Shown piece after piece: positions 36,088-43,346 of a DNA stretch of 48,985 nucleotides; the first letter of the stretch is position 1, and each line of letters starts with the position of its first letter. The DNA lies in NCBI GenBank assembly GCA_015060225.1, contig SUYX01000016.1, forward strand, positions 1 to 48,985, given 5' to 3'. The position numbers were made by a program, and so were the translations under genes. Source of the stretch: Bacteroidales bacterium (GTDB taxonomy: Bacteria; Bacteroidota; Bacteroidia; Bacteroidales; UBA932). The notes under the pieces are model-generated. The model made no database searches. It saw only the letters and a list, made by a program, of their open reading frames with translations, and had not been told where the DNA came from.

Positions 36088-37002
36088 TTAAAAATTTAAA
36101 TTCATCTGGAAACCGAACGGCTGTCTCATGCTGTTTGAAGCAAATGTACTCCCCAATGGGGCAACCGGAGTTATCATAGACGGCTCTACATTGAATGTAA
36201 TGTCGTCACTTATGTCAAATGTACTGAAATGGGCAAACACATTGGCATCAATTATATTAAGGGCATACACCAGTATTGTGGCAATTATTGAGTAGTCCCT
36301 CATGCGCCTGTGCTGGTCCCTGTACCATTTTATATTGTCTACGGTAAGGTTGCCCTTGTATTCGCCGTCATTATATGCTATATACATATCCCTGTACCGG
36401 TCATATTGCTGCTGGTTGAATCCCAAGGCATAGAAACATGCTCCCAGGCCTGTATAGAAAATTGGTATCTTCCAGTAGTCCCCATTATAAGCCTGTCCCA
36501 AACCCGGCACAAGGGCCGAGAGCATTGATGCACGGGCAGGCAGCGGCTTCTCCTTGCTTTTGTAGGAGATGACTCCATCAAGGACACTCCCCCAGTAGCA
36601 TGCTACAGCTCCTGCAATAAAGTACTTCTGTGAATCCTTCCCTTTGTTTGCAATGGCACCTCCAACACATCCGCCAATTGCACCATATACCACCGGAAGT
36701 TTCCAGTATTGTCTGTTGTATATCTGCGCTGTACCGGGGAGCACCATTGAACCTATAGCCATCTGGTTCACTTTCATTGAATCCTTATGGGCAAGTGACT
36801 TGAAATACCTTTTTACAGTAAATGCAGGTTTTCTGGATGTTACAACAACCTCATCATCTTCATTATTGGTGTTGTTCTGGTCCATTGTATTGGCGCCCGG
36901 AGGGGCTGTATTTATGAAACCTGTATTGAACTGGGCACTACAAGGCAATGCCGCAAAAAGCGACACCACTACAGCAACCAATATTATAAAAATCCTTTGC
37001 AC
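36088..37002 (-). CDS. DUF5683-type membrane protein
   Basis: This protein of about 304 residues is found beside parAB in many Bacteroidetes and has no known function. It starts with a signal-like segment (QRIFIILVAVVVSLFAALPCSAQ) and has a duplicated hydrophobic motif: MVLPGTAQIYNRQYWKLPVVYGAIGG and LVPGLGQAYNGDYWKIPIFYTGLGA. I chose a GTG start at 37002, 10 nt after the parB stop, because the signal peptide begins there; the frame continues upstream through parB only as an overlapping reading without ATG near the signal. The P-G-x-x-Q-x-Y-N repeat is clear. Confidence 0.8.
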   Translation of the reverse strand: MQRIFIILVAVVVSLFAALPCSAQFNTGFINTAPPGANTMDQNNTNNEDDEVVVTSRKPAFTVKRYFKSLAHKDSMKVNQMAIGSMVLPGTAQIYNRQYWKLPVVYGAIGGCVGGAIANKGKDSQKYFIAGAVACYWGSVLDGVISYKSKEKPLPARASMLSALVPGLGQAYNGDYWKIPIFYTGLGACFYALGFNQQQYDRYRDMYIAYNDGEYKGNLTVDNIKWYRDQHRRMRDYSIIATILVYALNIIDANVFAHFSTFDISDDITFNVEPSMITPVAPLGSTFASNSMRQPFGFQMNLNF

Positions 37003-37012
37003 CTGTTTCTGT

Positions 37013-37924
37013 TTAAATGTTTGAGTTTTCCAATGCCTGGAGGAAATCCTCCACCTCCTTGTCATTGTTGAAGCGGATGGTAATCTCACCTGCACCTTTA
37101 CTGTCCCTTTTTGCAGTAATGTTGTTGTTGAAGTACTTCCCGATAATTTCAATCACCCTGAAATGACCTTCAGGCAACTCAATTACAGGAGCCTCCTCTT
37201 TTCCTTTTTTCTCCTTCTTCTCACCCAGTTTCTGAATCTTCTGCTCAATCTGCCTTACAGAGAGGTCCTGTTCAATTATCTGGTTGGCAAACTTCAACTG
37301 ATCCTTGTCACTCTCCAGCGAAAGGAGAGCCTTTGCATGCCCCATTGAGATCTTCTTTGCCCTAATTGCAAACTGTATCTCGGCAGGGAGTTTCAACAGA
37401 CGGAGGTAGTTTGTAACTGTTGCCCTCTTCTTCCCTACCCTCTCGGCCATTGCCTCCTGTGTGAGGTTACACTCCTCAATAAGCCTCTGGAAGCTGAGAG
37501 CCACCTCTATGGAATCAAGGTCTTCACGCTGGATATTCTCCACAATTGCCATCTCCAGCATACCCTGGTCATCGGTCTTGCGGATATATGCCGGTATTTT
37601 GTCAAGCCCTGCAATCTGGCTTGCCCTATACCTTCTCTCTCCGCTAATTATCTGGTATCTCCCGTTCTCCAACGGCCTTACGGTAATTGGCTGTATCAGC
37701 CCCAACAGCTTGATTGAGGCTGCCAGCTCCTCCAGAGCCTCCTGGTTGAACTCTGTACGTGGCTGGTATGGATTGGGCTCTATCCTGCTTATCTCAATCT
37801 CTGAGGTTGAAACCAAAGGGCGTGCATCCCCTGCAGCCGGCTTGCCTGCCGCCTGCTGAATTGAATTTACATCCGAGATAAGGGCCCCAAGCCCCCTTCC
37901 AAGTCCTGTCTGTATCTTTGCCAT
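37013..37924 (-). CDS. parB: Chromosome-partitioning protein ParB
   Basis: ParB binds parS sites and, as a CTP-using clamp, spreads along DNA to segregate chromosome origins. The 303-residue protein starts with the family tag MAKIQTGLGRGLGALI and has the nuclease-like/CTP-binding motif LLGLIQPITVRPLENGRYQIISGERRYRA (two adjoining segments, about 90-120), ENIQREDLDSIE, a helix-turn-helix TQEAMAERVGKKRATVTNYLRLL (about 165-187), and a C-terminal dimer domain. It is 3 nt after parA, so a chromosomal (not plasmid) parAB is likely given the housekeeping neighbours. Confidence 0.96.
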   Translation of the reverse strand: MAKIQTGLGRGLGALISDVNSIQQAAGKPAAGDARPLVSTSEIEISRIEPNPYQPRTEFNQEALEELAASIKLLGLIQPITVRPLENGRYQIISGERRYRASQIAGLDKIPAYIRKTDDQGMLEMAIVENIQREDLDSIEVALSFQRLIEECNLTQEAMAERVGKKRATVTNYLRLLKLPAEIQFAIRAKKISMGHAKALLSLESDKDQLKFANQIIEQDLSVRQIEQKIQKLGEKKEKKGKEEAPVIELPEGHFRVIEIIGKYFNNNITAKRDSKGAGEITIRFNNDKEVEDFLQALENSNI

Positions 37925-37927
37925 ATG

Positions 37928-38704
37928 CTATTGCTCCTGCTGTTGTTTGGAAATGAACTCCTTTGCCAGATTGAGGTAATCATTTGAACCTCTGGAAAGG
38001 ACATCATACAAAATTACCGGCTTTCCATGGCTCGGTGCTTCACTCAACCTCACATTCCTGTTTATCATTGTCTGGAATACCATACTGCCAAAATGATGCC
38101 TAACTTCCTCCACAATCTGGTTTGCATACCTCAATCTGCCGTCAAACATGGTAAGGAGGAACCCTTCAATTGCCAGCTGCGGATTGAGTCTGTTCTGCAC
38201 AAGTTTTATTGTATTGAGCAGCTTACCCAAACCCTCAAGTGCAAAAAACTCGCACTGTACAGGAATTATAACGGAATCCGCTGCTGTAAGGGAGTTTATT
38301 GTAATGAGCCCCAAAGATGGAGAACAATCTATGATAATATACTCAAACTGCTCCTGGAGCGATTCAATATTGTTTTTGAGCACACTCTCCCTTGCATCCA
38401 TATTGAGCATCTCAATCTCTGCACCTACAAGATTGATGTGTGAAGGGACTATCTTAAGGTTCTTTATCTCTGTCTGGAGAATGATGTCATTTATATTCTT
38501 CTCTCCAATAAGCACCTCGTACAGGGTACTCTTGGAATTGGAATCGGGATCAAAATTCAATCCTGATGTAGTATTTGCCTGCGGGTCGGCATCAATTATG
38601 AGGGTGCTCTTCTCCAGAACAGCCAATGATGCCGCAAGGTTAATTGCTGTGGTTGTCTTCCCCACGCCCCCTTTCTGATTTGCTATAGCTATAACTTTTC
38701 CCAT
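37928..38704 (-). CDS. parA: Chromosome-partitioning ATPase ParA (Soj)
   Basis: ParA is the ATPase partner of ParB. The 258-residue protein starts MGKVIAIANQKGGVGKTTTA, with the deviant Walker A (KGGVGKTT, signature Lys first) at about residues 11-18. Other motifs are LIIDADPQANTTSGL (about 40), YIIIDCSPSLGLITINSLTAAD (about 115) and VIIPVQCEFFALEGLGKL. An ATG 21 bases upstream would lie in a candidate promoter element (TATTTTTG at 38723-38730), so I reject it. Confidence 0.96.
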   Translation of the reverse strand: MGKVIAIANQKGGVGKTTTAINLAASLAVLEKSTLIIDADPQANTTSGLNFDPDSNSKSTLYEVLIGEKNINDIILQTEIKNLKIVPSHINLVGAEIEMLNMDARESVLKNNIESLQEQFEYIIIDCSPSLGLITINSLTAADSVIIPVQCEFFALEGLGKLLNTIKLVQNRLNPQLAIEGFLLTMFDGRLRYANQIVEEVRHHFGSMVFQTMINRNVRLSEAPSHGKPVILYDVLSRGSNDYLNLAKEFISKQQQEQ

Positions 38705-38722
38705 AAATGAAACTCTGACCTG

Positions 38723-38730
38723 CAAAAATA
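38723..38730 (-). promoter_or_regulatory. Candidate -7 element of the parA operon
   Basis: Minus strand TATTTTTG, matching TAnnTTTG, 18 nt before the parA start. No TTTG was found at the proper upstream spacing. Confidence 0.4.
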
Positions 38731-38760
38731 CTAAATCTTTTTTAAGAGTAGAGATTTTAT

Positions 38761-38768
38761 TACATTTG
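38761..38768 (+). promoter_or_regulatory. Candidate -7 element of the lipid kinase gene
   Basis: TACATTTG at 38761-38768, 23 nt before the start codon; a CTTTTTT run around 38737-38743 may serve as a poor -33 element. Confidence 0.45.
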
Positions 38769-38791
38769 CATACTATAAAGTTTTCAACAAT

Positions 38792-39739
38792 ATGGGAATA
38801 ACAGATATCTGGATGGTGATTGTAAACCCCAAGGCCGGAAGCGGCAGGGGATTGAAGGACTGGCCCATCATATCAAACCAGATGTACAACAGCGGAGTGC
38901 ACTTCACCTGCCTGTTCACGGAACACAAATACCACGCAATGGAACTTACGGTAAAGGCCATAAACGACGGCTACCGCAACATTGTGGCCGTGGGCGGTGA
39001 CGGTACAATCCATGAAGTTGTAAACGGCATCTTCATACAGAAAAAGGTTCCCACAACAGAGATTTCCCTTGCCGTTATCCCGACAGGTACCGGCAACGAC
39101 TGGATAAGGATGTTCGGCATCTCCAAAACCTACATGGAGGCAGTGAAATCCCTTGTTGAAAAGCGCACCGTACTGCAGGATGTGGCAAAAGTATCATACT
39201 ACGAAACACGGGTACAGCACACCCGTTATATGGCAAATGTGGCAGGTCTTGGCTACGATGCAGTGGTAAACATGAAATACAATATCCTCAAAGATGAGGG
39301 AAAATACGGCAAAGGGCTCTATGTGAGGAGCGCATTCCACACCTTTGCCAGGTTCAGCCCAATAAAGTTCAACATTAAGGCAGACGGCAAGGAGTTCTAC
39401 AACGGAATGGTATTCTCCGGAGCGGTAGGTATAGGAAAATATAATGGAGGCGGTATGCAGCAGACACCATACGCTGCCATAGATGACGAGCTGATGGACC
39501 TTACCATCATAAAGAAGATGTCAAAACTGAGGATTATACGCAACTTCAGACTCCTGTACAGCGGAAATATATATTCCATTCCAAAAGTAATCCATACCCA
39601 GTGCAAGAAACTTGAGATTGAGACATGGCCCGAGAGCCGTATAGAGATAGACGGAGAGGCTGTAGGTACTTCCCCTTTCACTTTTGAGCTTGTACCCCAT
39701 GCAATAAGGGTTGTGGTTGGAGTAAACTACATCATTTAA
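38792..39739 (+). CDS. Diacylglycerol kinase-family lipid kinase (YegS/DgkB type)
   Basis: The 315-residue protein phosphorylates a lipid, probably diacylglycerol or a sphingoid relative. The N-terminal domain has VIVNPKAGSGRGLKDWP at about residues 10-26, the nucleotide motif NIVAVGGDGTIHEVVNGIF near 70 and VIPTGTGNDWIRMFGIS near 100; the C-terminal domain is the beta sandwich of the family (KLEIETWPESRIEIDGEAVG with the conserved IDGE). It has its own promoter and ends inside the tail of the convergent priA gene by 4 bases. Confidence 0.92.
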   Translation: MGITDIWMVIVNPKAGSGRGLKDWPIISNQMYNSGVHFTCLFTEHKYHAMELTVKAINDGYRNIVAVGGDGTIHEVVNGIFIQKKVPTTEISLAVIPTGTGNDWIRMFGISKTYMEAVKSLVEKRTVLQDVAKVSYYETRVQHTRYMANVAGLGYDAVVNMKYNILKDEGKYGKGLYVRSAFHTFARFSPIKFNIKADGKEFYNGMVFSGAVGIGKYNGGGMQQTPYAAIDDELMDLTIIKKMSKLRIIRNFRLLYSGNIYSIPKVIHTQCKKLEIETWPESRIEIDGEAVGTSPFTFELVPHAIRVVVGVNYII

Positions 39740-41982
39740 AGGGGATCCACATCCAAGATAATGGAATTATAGTTCCTTATCTCCCCAATGCACTCCTGCA
39801 GTGCCCTCTTGTTGTGCGCCAACCTGTTGTCGCGGGCCAGCTTAACATAAAAGCATTTTATGAACTCTCCCCTTATCTTGTCAATTACCGGGGTGAACGG
39901 GCCTGTAAGTTCCTTGTATTCCAAATCCTTTCTTCCCTGCAATTTTTCCTGTATCTGACAACACAACTCCTGCAGTTTTGCAGCATCCCTGTGCTTTACA
40001 ATTATCTTCACCATCCTCACATACGGTGCAAAATGGAACTGCTGCCTCTCGCCCAGCAGTTGCGCGGTGATGGCAGGAAGTGCTGTGGTACCGCAGGTAT
40101 TACGGGAATTGTCGGGATTATGGAAATTGTGGTGATTGCCCTTCAGCAGCGACTGCAGGACAGGGTGTTCCTTCCGGTTTGTCTGGATTATGAGTTTCCC
40201 CTGCTCTCCCCTCCTGCCGGTGCGCCCCATAAGCTGCTCCAGGAGCTGGAGAGCCTTCTCATCCCCCCTGAAATCCTGTACACCCAAAATGGTGTCTGCC
40301 GCCAGCACTGCCACCAGCTTCAGACGCTCAAAATCAAACCCTTTGCTTATCATCTGGGTCCCGACAAGGATATTTATCCTTCCCTCCGCAAAATCCTTTA
40401 TCACCTGCTCCTCTACCTTTTTGCTCTGGGCAATGTCTGCATCATATCGGGCAATTGTGGCATCGGGGAAGATAGCAGCAAGTTCCTCCTCCAGTTTCTC
40501 TGTACCGGCCCCCCTGTAGATGAACGAGGAGGTTCCACAACTGCGGCATACACCGGTGAAACTGCCTGTGAAATCACAATAGTGGCACCGGAGGGTGTTG
40601 TTGTATTTATGGTAACTCAAATGTACGTTGCAGTGGGGGCATTTTGGAATCTCCCCGCACTCCTGACACTCCACAATTGGGGAATAGGAACGGCGGTTGC
40701 GGAAAACCAGCACCTGGTTCCCCTGCTCCATTGTGCGCCTCATCTCATTTATGAGTTTCTGGGAGAAGTTCCCCACCATCTGGCGGGTCTTGCGGGCATA
40801 AATTGTATCAACAATCTCCACCTGCGGAGGGGTGGCCCCGTAATATTTCTCTGTAAGTTCCACCAGAGCAAACCTCCCCAGCAGACAATTGTACTCGCTC
40901 TCAAAAGATGGGGTGGCAGAGCCCAGAAGTATTCCTGCCTTGTGTATCCTGGAGAGCATTATGGCCGTATCCTTTGCCTGGTAGCGCGGTGCCGGCTCTG
41001 TCTGCTTGTAACTGGAATCATGCTCCTCATCTACAATCACCAGCCCCAGATTGCTTAACGGCAGGAATAGCGAAGAGCGGGTTCCTAGGATTACAACGGC
41101 GGAGTTGGGGGTGTGAAAGGTTGCCGTTTGTAGTGCGGCTTCCTGTGTAGCCTCCTTTGTCCCCTTCTGTGTAACCTCCTTTGTCCCCTCCTGCATTGCC
41201 GTGCAATCCCAGCGCTGAAGGTTTTCACCCTGCAGTTCTTCTTGTCGGGAAGTAGCATTGTATTGCAAAATTCTGTGGATGCGGGCTTTTTCGGCTGCAG
41301 TCTGTTTGGAATGGAATGTGAGGAGCCGCTCCCCGAACACCCTCTTCAGACGGCTCTGCAACTGCTTGCTTATTGCAATCTCCGGCACCATATACAGCAC
41401 ACTCTTCCCCCGGCGCAACTGATCCAAGGCGAGGGTAATGTAAATCTCAGTCTTTCCGCTCCCCGTAACACCCCTCAACAATACCGGCTTGTGCAGGTTC
41501 TCTTCAATCTGGCGCAATGCCTGCTGCTGGGGGGCATTTAAGACGACGTCTTTATTTACAATAACCTCATTATTAAGGCTCTTTAAAAACATCTCCACCG
41601 TTTTGCGGGGCTTTACGCTCTCCTGCTTTACTGTAAGAGCAGGGTAGGCAGCCTTGAAAACCTCTCCCACGCTGCACAGGTAATACTGTGCAACCTGTTC
41701 CCAAAGTTCAATCTCGGTAGGGAGTATCTTTGGAAGGGGCTCAACGGAGAGCAATGGCTTGTACTGGATCTCCTTGCCGTCGGGAGTATGGGTGGGAACC
41801 TCCTCTGCAGAGAGGATTTCCTTAACCACACCAGGGTATATCTTATTGGCCAGCTCAACTTTCACACGGGAACCACGCTCCACCTCAAAAATATTGGGCA
41901 CAATGTAAGAAACCTCCCCGCTGAACTTAACAGGAAGAATCACAGAAGCATAGTGCCTGGTATGAGGTATCTGCGGTTCCAT
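39736..41982 (-). CDS. priA: Primosomal protein N' (replication restart helicase PriA)
   Basis: PriA recognises stalled forks and reloads the replisome. The 748-residue protein has a DNA-binding N-terminal domain (YASVILPVKFSGEVSYIVP), Walker A RGVTGSGKTEIY at about 170, the DEEHD box (VIVDEEHDSSYKQ), and the zinc-binding Cys clusters CQECGEIPKCPHC and CHYCDFTGSFTGVCRSCG, followed by VGTQMISKGFDFE and GRTGRRGEQGKL. I chose the ATG at 41982 because an earlier in-frame one lies inside tRNA-Phe. A low-complexity segment encoded at 41144-41191 interrupts the helicase core. Confidence 0.96.
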   Translation of the reverse strand: MEPQIPHTRHYASVILPVKFSGEVSYIVPNIFEVERGSRVKVELANKIYPGVVKEILSAEEVPTHTPDGKEIQYKPLLSVEPLPKILPTEIELWEQVAQYYLCSVGEVFKAAYPALTVKQESVKPRKTVEMFLKSLNNEVIVNKDVVLNAPQQQALRQIEENLHKPVLLRGVTGSGKTEIYITLALDQLRRGKSVLYMVPEIAISKQLQSRLKRVFGERLLTFHSKQTAAEKARIHRILQYNATSRQEELQGENLQRWDCTAMQEGTKEVTQKGTKEATQEAALQTATFHTPNSAVVILGTRSSLFLPLSNLGLVIVDEEHDSSYKQTEPAPRYQAKDTAIMLSRIHKAGILLGSATPSFESEYNCLLGRFALVELTEKYYGATPPQVEIVDTIYARKTRQMVGNFSQKLINEMRRTMEQGNQVLVFRNRRSYSPIVECQECGEIPKCPHCNVHLSYHKYNNTLRCHYCDFTGSFTGVCRSCGTSSFIYRGAGTEKLEEELAAIFPDATIARYDADIAQSKKVEEQVIKDFAEGRINILVGTQMISKGFDFERLKLVAVLAADTILGVQDFRGDEKALQLLEQLMGRTGRRGEQGKLIIQTNRKEHPVLQSLLKGNHHNFHNPDNSRNTCGTTALPAITAQLLGERQQFHFAPYVRMVKIIVKHRDAAKLQELCCQIQEKLQGRKDLEYKELTGPFTPVIDKIRGEFIKCFYVKLARDNRLAHNKRALQECIGEIRNYNSIILDVDPL
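41144..41191. repeat. 24-bp tandem duplication inside priA
   Basis: TGTGTAGCCTCCTTTGTCCC and its neighbour (41144-41167, 41168-41191) form two near-identical 24-bp units, giving two eight-residue repeats in PriA (TKEVTQKG and TKEATQEA on the coding strand). It is an in-frame insertion in a loop between helicase motifs. Confidence 0.8.
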
Positions 41983-42018
41983 ACGTTCCACAAAAATATG
42001 AAAAAAGTTGCAAAATAA

Positions 42019-42049
42019 TTTGGAGAATAGAAAATAATATCTACCTTTG
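42019..42049 (+). promoter_or_regulatory. Promoter of tRNA-Phe
   Basis: TTTG at 42019-42022, 19-nt spacer, TACCTTTG at 42042-42049. The mature tRNA starts 16 nt downstream. Confidence 0.75.
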
Positions 42050-42064
42050 TAATCCCAAAACGAT

Positions 42065-42137
42065 GGTGCCATAGCTCAGTTGGTAGAGCAAAGGACTGAA
42101 AATCCTTGTGTCCCCGGTTCGATTCCTGGTGGCACCA
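42065..42137 (+). tRNA. tRNA-Phe (anticodon GAA)
   Basis: The cloverleaf is complete: acceptor GGTGCCA pairs with TGGCACC, the D arm is GCTCAGTTGGTAGAGC, the anticodon arm AAGGACTGAAAATCCTT shows GAA, and the T arm is CCCGGTTCGATTCCTGG. A discriminator A follows and no CCA is encoded. Such 3' ends are common attachment sites, and accessory DNA begins just downstream. Confidence 0.97.
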
Positions 42138-42140
42138 CAC

Positions 42141-42172
42141 AAAAAAGCCTTGCAGAAATGCAGGGCTTTTTT
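42141..42172 (+). terminator. Terminator of tRNA-Phe
   Basis: AAAAAAGCCTTGCA, loop GAAA, TGCAGGGCTTTTTT: a long stem with one mismatch and six T. Confidence 0.9.
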
Positions 42173-42193
42173 GGTTTGTGGCTCTTCCCCCGG

Positions 42194-42401
42194 CCCCTTC
42201 CGTCCACAAAAAGGGTATCTTTTGTGGAGGAGTTGTTCTTGTAGATGCCTTTTGTCCACAGAAAGGGTGTCTTTTGTGGATGCACTGTTCTCTTTAGCCC
42301 CTTCCGTCCACAAAAAAGGTATCTTTTGTGGATGAGTTGGATTTTCTTGCACCTTTTGTCCACGCCAGAGGTATCCTGTGTGGAGGGAATGCATTCCAAA
42401 A
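42194..42401. repeat. Four 52-bp tandem repeats, each with a hairpin core
   Basis: GTCCAC starts at 42202, 42254, 42306 and 42358, exactly 52 bases apart, marking units 42194-42245, 42246-42297, 42298-42349 and 42350-42401. Units 1-3 hold a palindrome of the form CCACAAAA, about 8 nt, TTTTGTGG; unit 4 is diverged but keeps CCAC...GTGG. Units 1 and 3 share CCCCTTCC, units 2 and 4 share CCTTTTG, so a 104-bp duplication is likely. It fills the interval between tRNA-Phe and the hip remnant. Confidence 0.9.
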
Positions 42402-42427
42402 TGCTTTATTCCTATAGGTTTTGTTAC

Positions 42428-42565
42428 TCAGGGCATGGTAAGACTAACTATCTCGGCATCGGCAGATGTTAGATAATCGGCGTCATACTCAAATGTGTAG
42501 CCGTTCTCATCTTCTGTCAAGATACCGGCTTGTACGCCTCGCAAAAATACAACAGCCTGTTTCAT
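42428..42565 (-). pseudogene. hipA: Truncated hipA N-terminal domain
   Basis: Forty-five codons read MKQAVVFLRGVQAGILTEDE then NGYTFEYDADYLTSADAEIV and SLTMP, then TGA. This is the opening of the HipA N-terminal domain (the part that ends in a SLTMP/SLTLP strand). Reading through the stop gives VTKPI, close to the expected continuation, then the sequence runs into the 52-bp repeats, so the rest of the domain and the kinase gene are gone. Its ATG overlaps the hipB stop (ATGA). HipA is the kinase toxin that phosphorylates a tRNA synthetase in E. coli; this piece cannot act as a kinase. Confidence 0.7.
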
Positions 42566-42780
42566 CGCTCATCGGTTTTAGTTATTGGCACTACGCCCAC
42601 TTCGCTGCCAAAAAGATTCAATATCTGGTTTACCTTATCAAGACGTAAAGTTTGTTTGCCCTGCTCCAATTCACGAACAAGACGCAAGCCCACCCCCGAT
42701 TTTTCGGAAAGTTCCACCTGCGTAAGATTATACTGCTTACGCATCGCCTTTACATATTTTGAAAGTGTTGTCTGCTCCAT
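42562..42780 (-). CDS. hipB: HipB-like antitoxin / XRE-family repressor
   Basis: The 72-residue protein has a helix-turn-helix of the HTH_3 type at about residues 10-60 (VKAMRKQYNLTQVELSEKSG and LRLVRELEQGKQTLRLDKVN) followed by FGSEVGVVPI, the tail typical of HipB proteins of the y4mF group. I chose the ATG at 42780; a GTG two codons earlier is also possible. The gene overlaps the hipA fragment, as in intact hipBA operons. Three palindromic sites upstream are its likely operators. It may now survive as a stand-alone repressor. Confidence 0.85.
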   Translation of the reverse strand: MEQTTLSKYVKAMRKQYNLTQVELSEKSGVGLRLVRELEQGKQTLRLDKVNQILNLFGSEVGVVPITKTDER

Positions 42781-42793
42781 ATACACAATAAAT

Positions 42794-42811
42794 TATACCC
42801 TATCGGGTGCG
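42794..42811. promoter_or_regulatory. HipB-type operator, site 1
   Basis: TATACCC-TATC-GGGTGCG: left half and the GGGT core match the palindrome TATACCC-TATC-GGGTATA. It is 14 nt before the hipB start. Confidence 0.65.
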
Positions 42812-42894
42812 AAATATAGTGCAAACCGAGCGGAGAGCAAAATAAAATTGTTTATTTTCTCTCCCGAGGTGCCGCCTATATTCGCGGTTCACCG

Positions 42895-42902
42895 CAAATA
42901 TA
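42895..42902 (-). promoter_or_regulatory. Candidate -7 element of the hip operon
   Basis: Minus strand TATATTTG, exact TAnnTTTG. Operator site 2 covers the place of its -33 element, as expected for self-repression. Confidence 0.5.
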
Positions 42903-42919
42903 ATGAAAGTTTCTCAAAT

Positions 42920-42937
42920 TACACCTTATCGGGTATA
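42920..42937. promoter_or_regulatory. HipB-type operator, site 2
   Basis: TACACCT-TATC-GGGTATA, a near-perfect copy of the palindrome, overlapping the -33 position of the candidate hip promoter. Confidence 0.7.
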
Positions 42938-42961
42938 ATTTTATTGTTTCAAGATATGCTT

Positions 42962-42979
42962 TACACCCTATCGGGTATA
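42962..42979. promoter_or_regulatory. HipB-type operator, site 3
   Basis: TACACCC-TATC-GGGTATA, 42 bases (about four helical turns) from site 2, so two dimers could bind the same DNA face. The rest of 42980-43078 shows no gene or clear site. Confidence 0.7.
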
Positions 42980-43078
42980 ATCTAAAACTTGCCACGATAA
43001 CAACTTTGTAATACTCGCTCAATATCGCTTTCACGATAAAAAATTGCTTACCAAAGATGAAATTTCGCATATTATCAC

Positions 43079-43086
43079 TAAATTTG
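43079..43086 (+). promoter_or_regulatory. Candidate -7 element of the restriction-modification cluster
   Basis: TAAATTTG, exact TAnnTTTG, 28 nt before the small HTH gene. No TTTG at -33 was found. Confidence 0.45.
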
Positions 43087-43114
43087 CGATATACGCCAAT
43101 AAAATGTGTAAATA

Positions 43115-43306
43115 ATGAAAGATTTAAATAGACTTAAAGTAGTATTGGTTGAACAAAAGAAAACTGGCAAATGGCTTGCCGAGCAGTTAGGCAAAGACCC
43201 CTCAACTGTTTCCAAATGGTGCTCAAACAAGATGCAACCATCGTTGGAGATGCTGTCGCAAATAGCCAAAGTACTTAATGTGGATACCAAGAATTTAATC
43301 AATTAG
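43115..43306 (+). CDS. Small XRE-family helix-turn-helix regulator
   Basis: The 63-residue protein is little more than one helix-turn-helix: TGKWLAEQLGKDPSTVSKWC at about residues 17-36, then MQPSLEMLSQIAKVLNV. Small proteins of this kind often stand before restriction-modification genes and act as controller (C) proteins that delay the nuclease until methylation is done. It lies 40 nt before the fused nuclease-methylase gene on the same strand. The fold is clear; the controller role is inferred from position. Confidence 0.85.
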   Translation: MKDLNRLKVVLVEQKKTGKWLAEQLGKDPSTVSKWCSNKMQPSLEMLSQIAKVLNVDTKNLIN

Positions 43307-43346
43307 ATTCTGTTTATTACTATTCAAAAGTTAATATAAGATAAGG

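Noticed and set aside
37003-37152. Longer N-terminus of the DUF5683 protein
   Set aside because: It would overlap parB for more than 100 bases and place a signal peptide in the middle of the protein.
40136-41058. Long plus-strand frame opposite priA
   Set aside because: Antisense to conserved PriA motifs; His/Leu/Cys-rich composition typical of shadow frames.
41983-42072. Longer N-terminus of PriA
   Set aside because: The extra 30 codons would begin inside tRNA-Phe and cross its promoter; the family N-terminus begins at the ATG at 41982.
42041-42399. Minus-strand open frames of about 110 residues across the 52-bp repeats and tRNA-Phe
   Set aside because: They follow from the repeats (repeated KDTLFV / KTPFLW-like phrases in different frames) and run into a tRNA gene. 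No start signal or family likeness.
42194-42401. CRISPR array
   Set aside because: Units are contiguous with no unique spacers, the period is 52 without repeat/spacer alternation, and no cas genes are present.
42876-43070. 64-residue minus-strand frame upstream of hipB
   Set aside because: It covers two operator palindromes, whose repetition gives the repeated LYPI peptide; no start signal.
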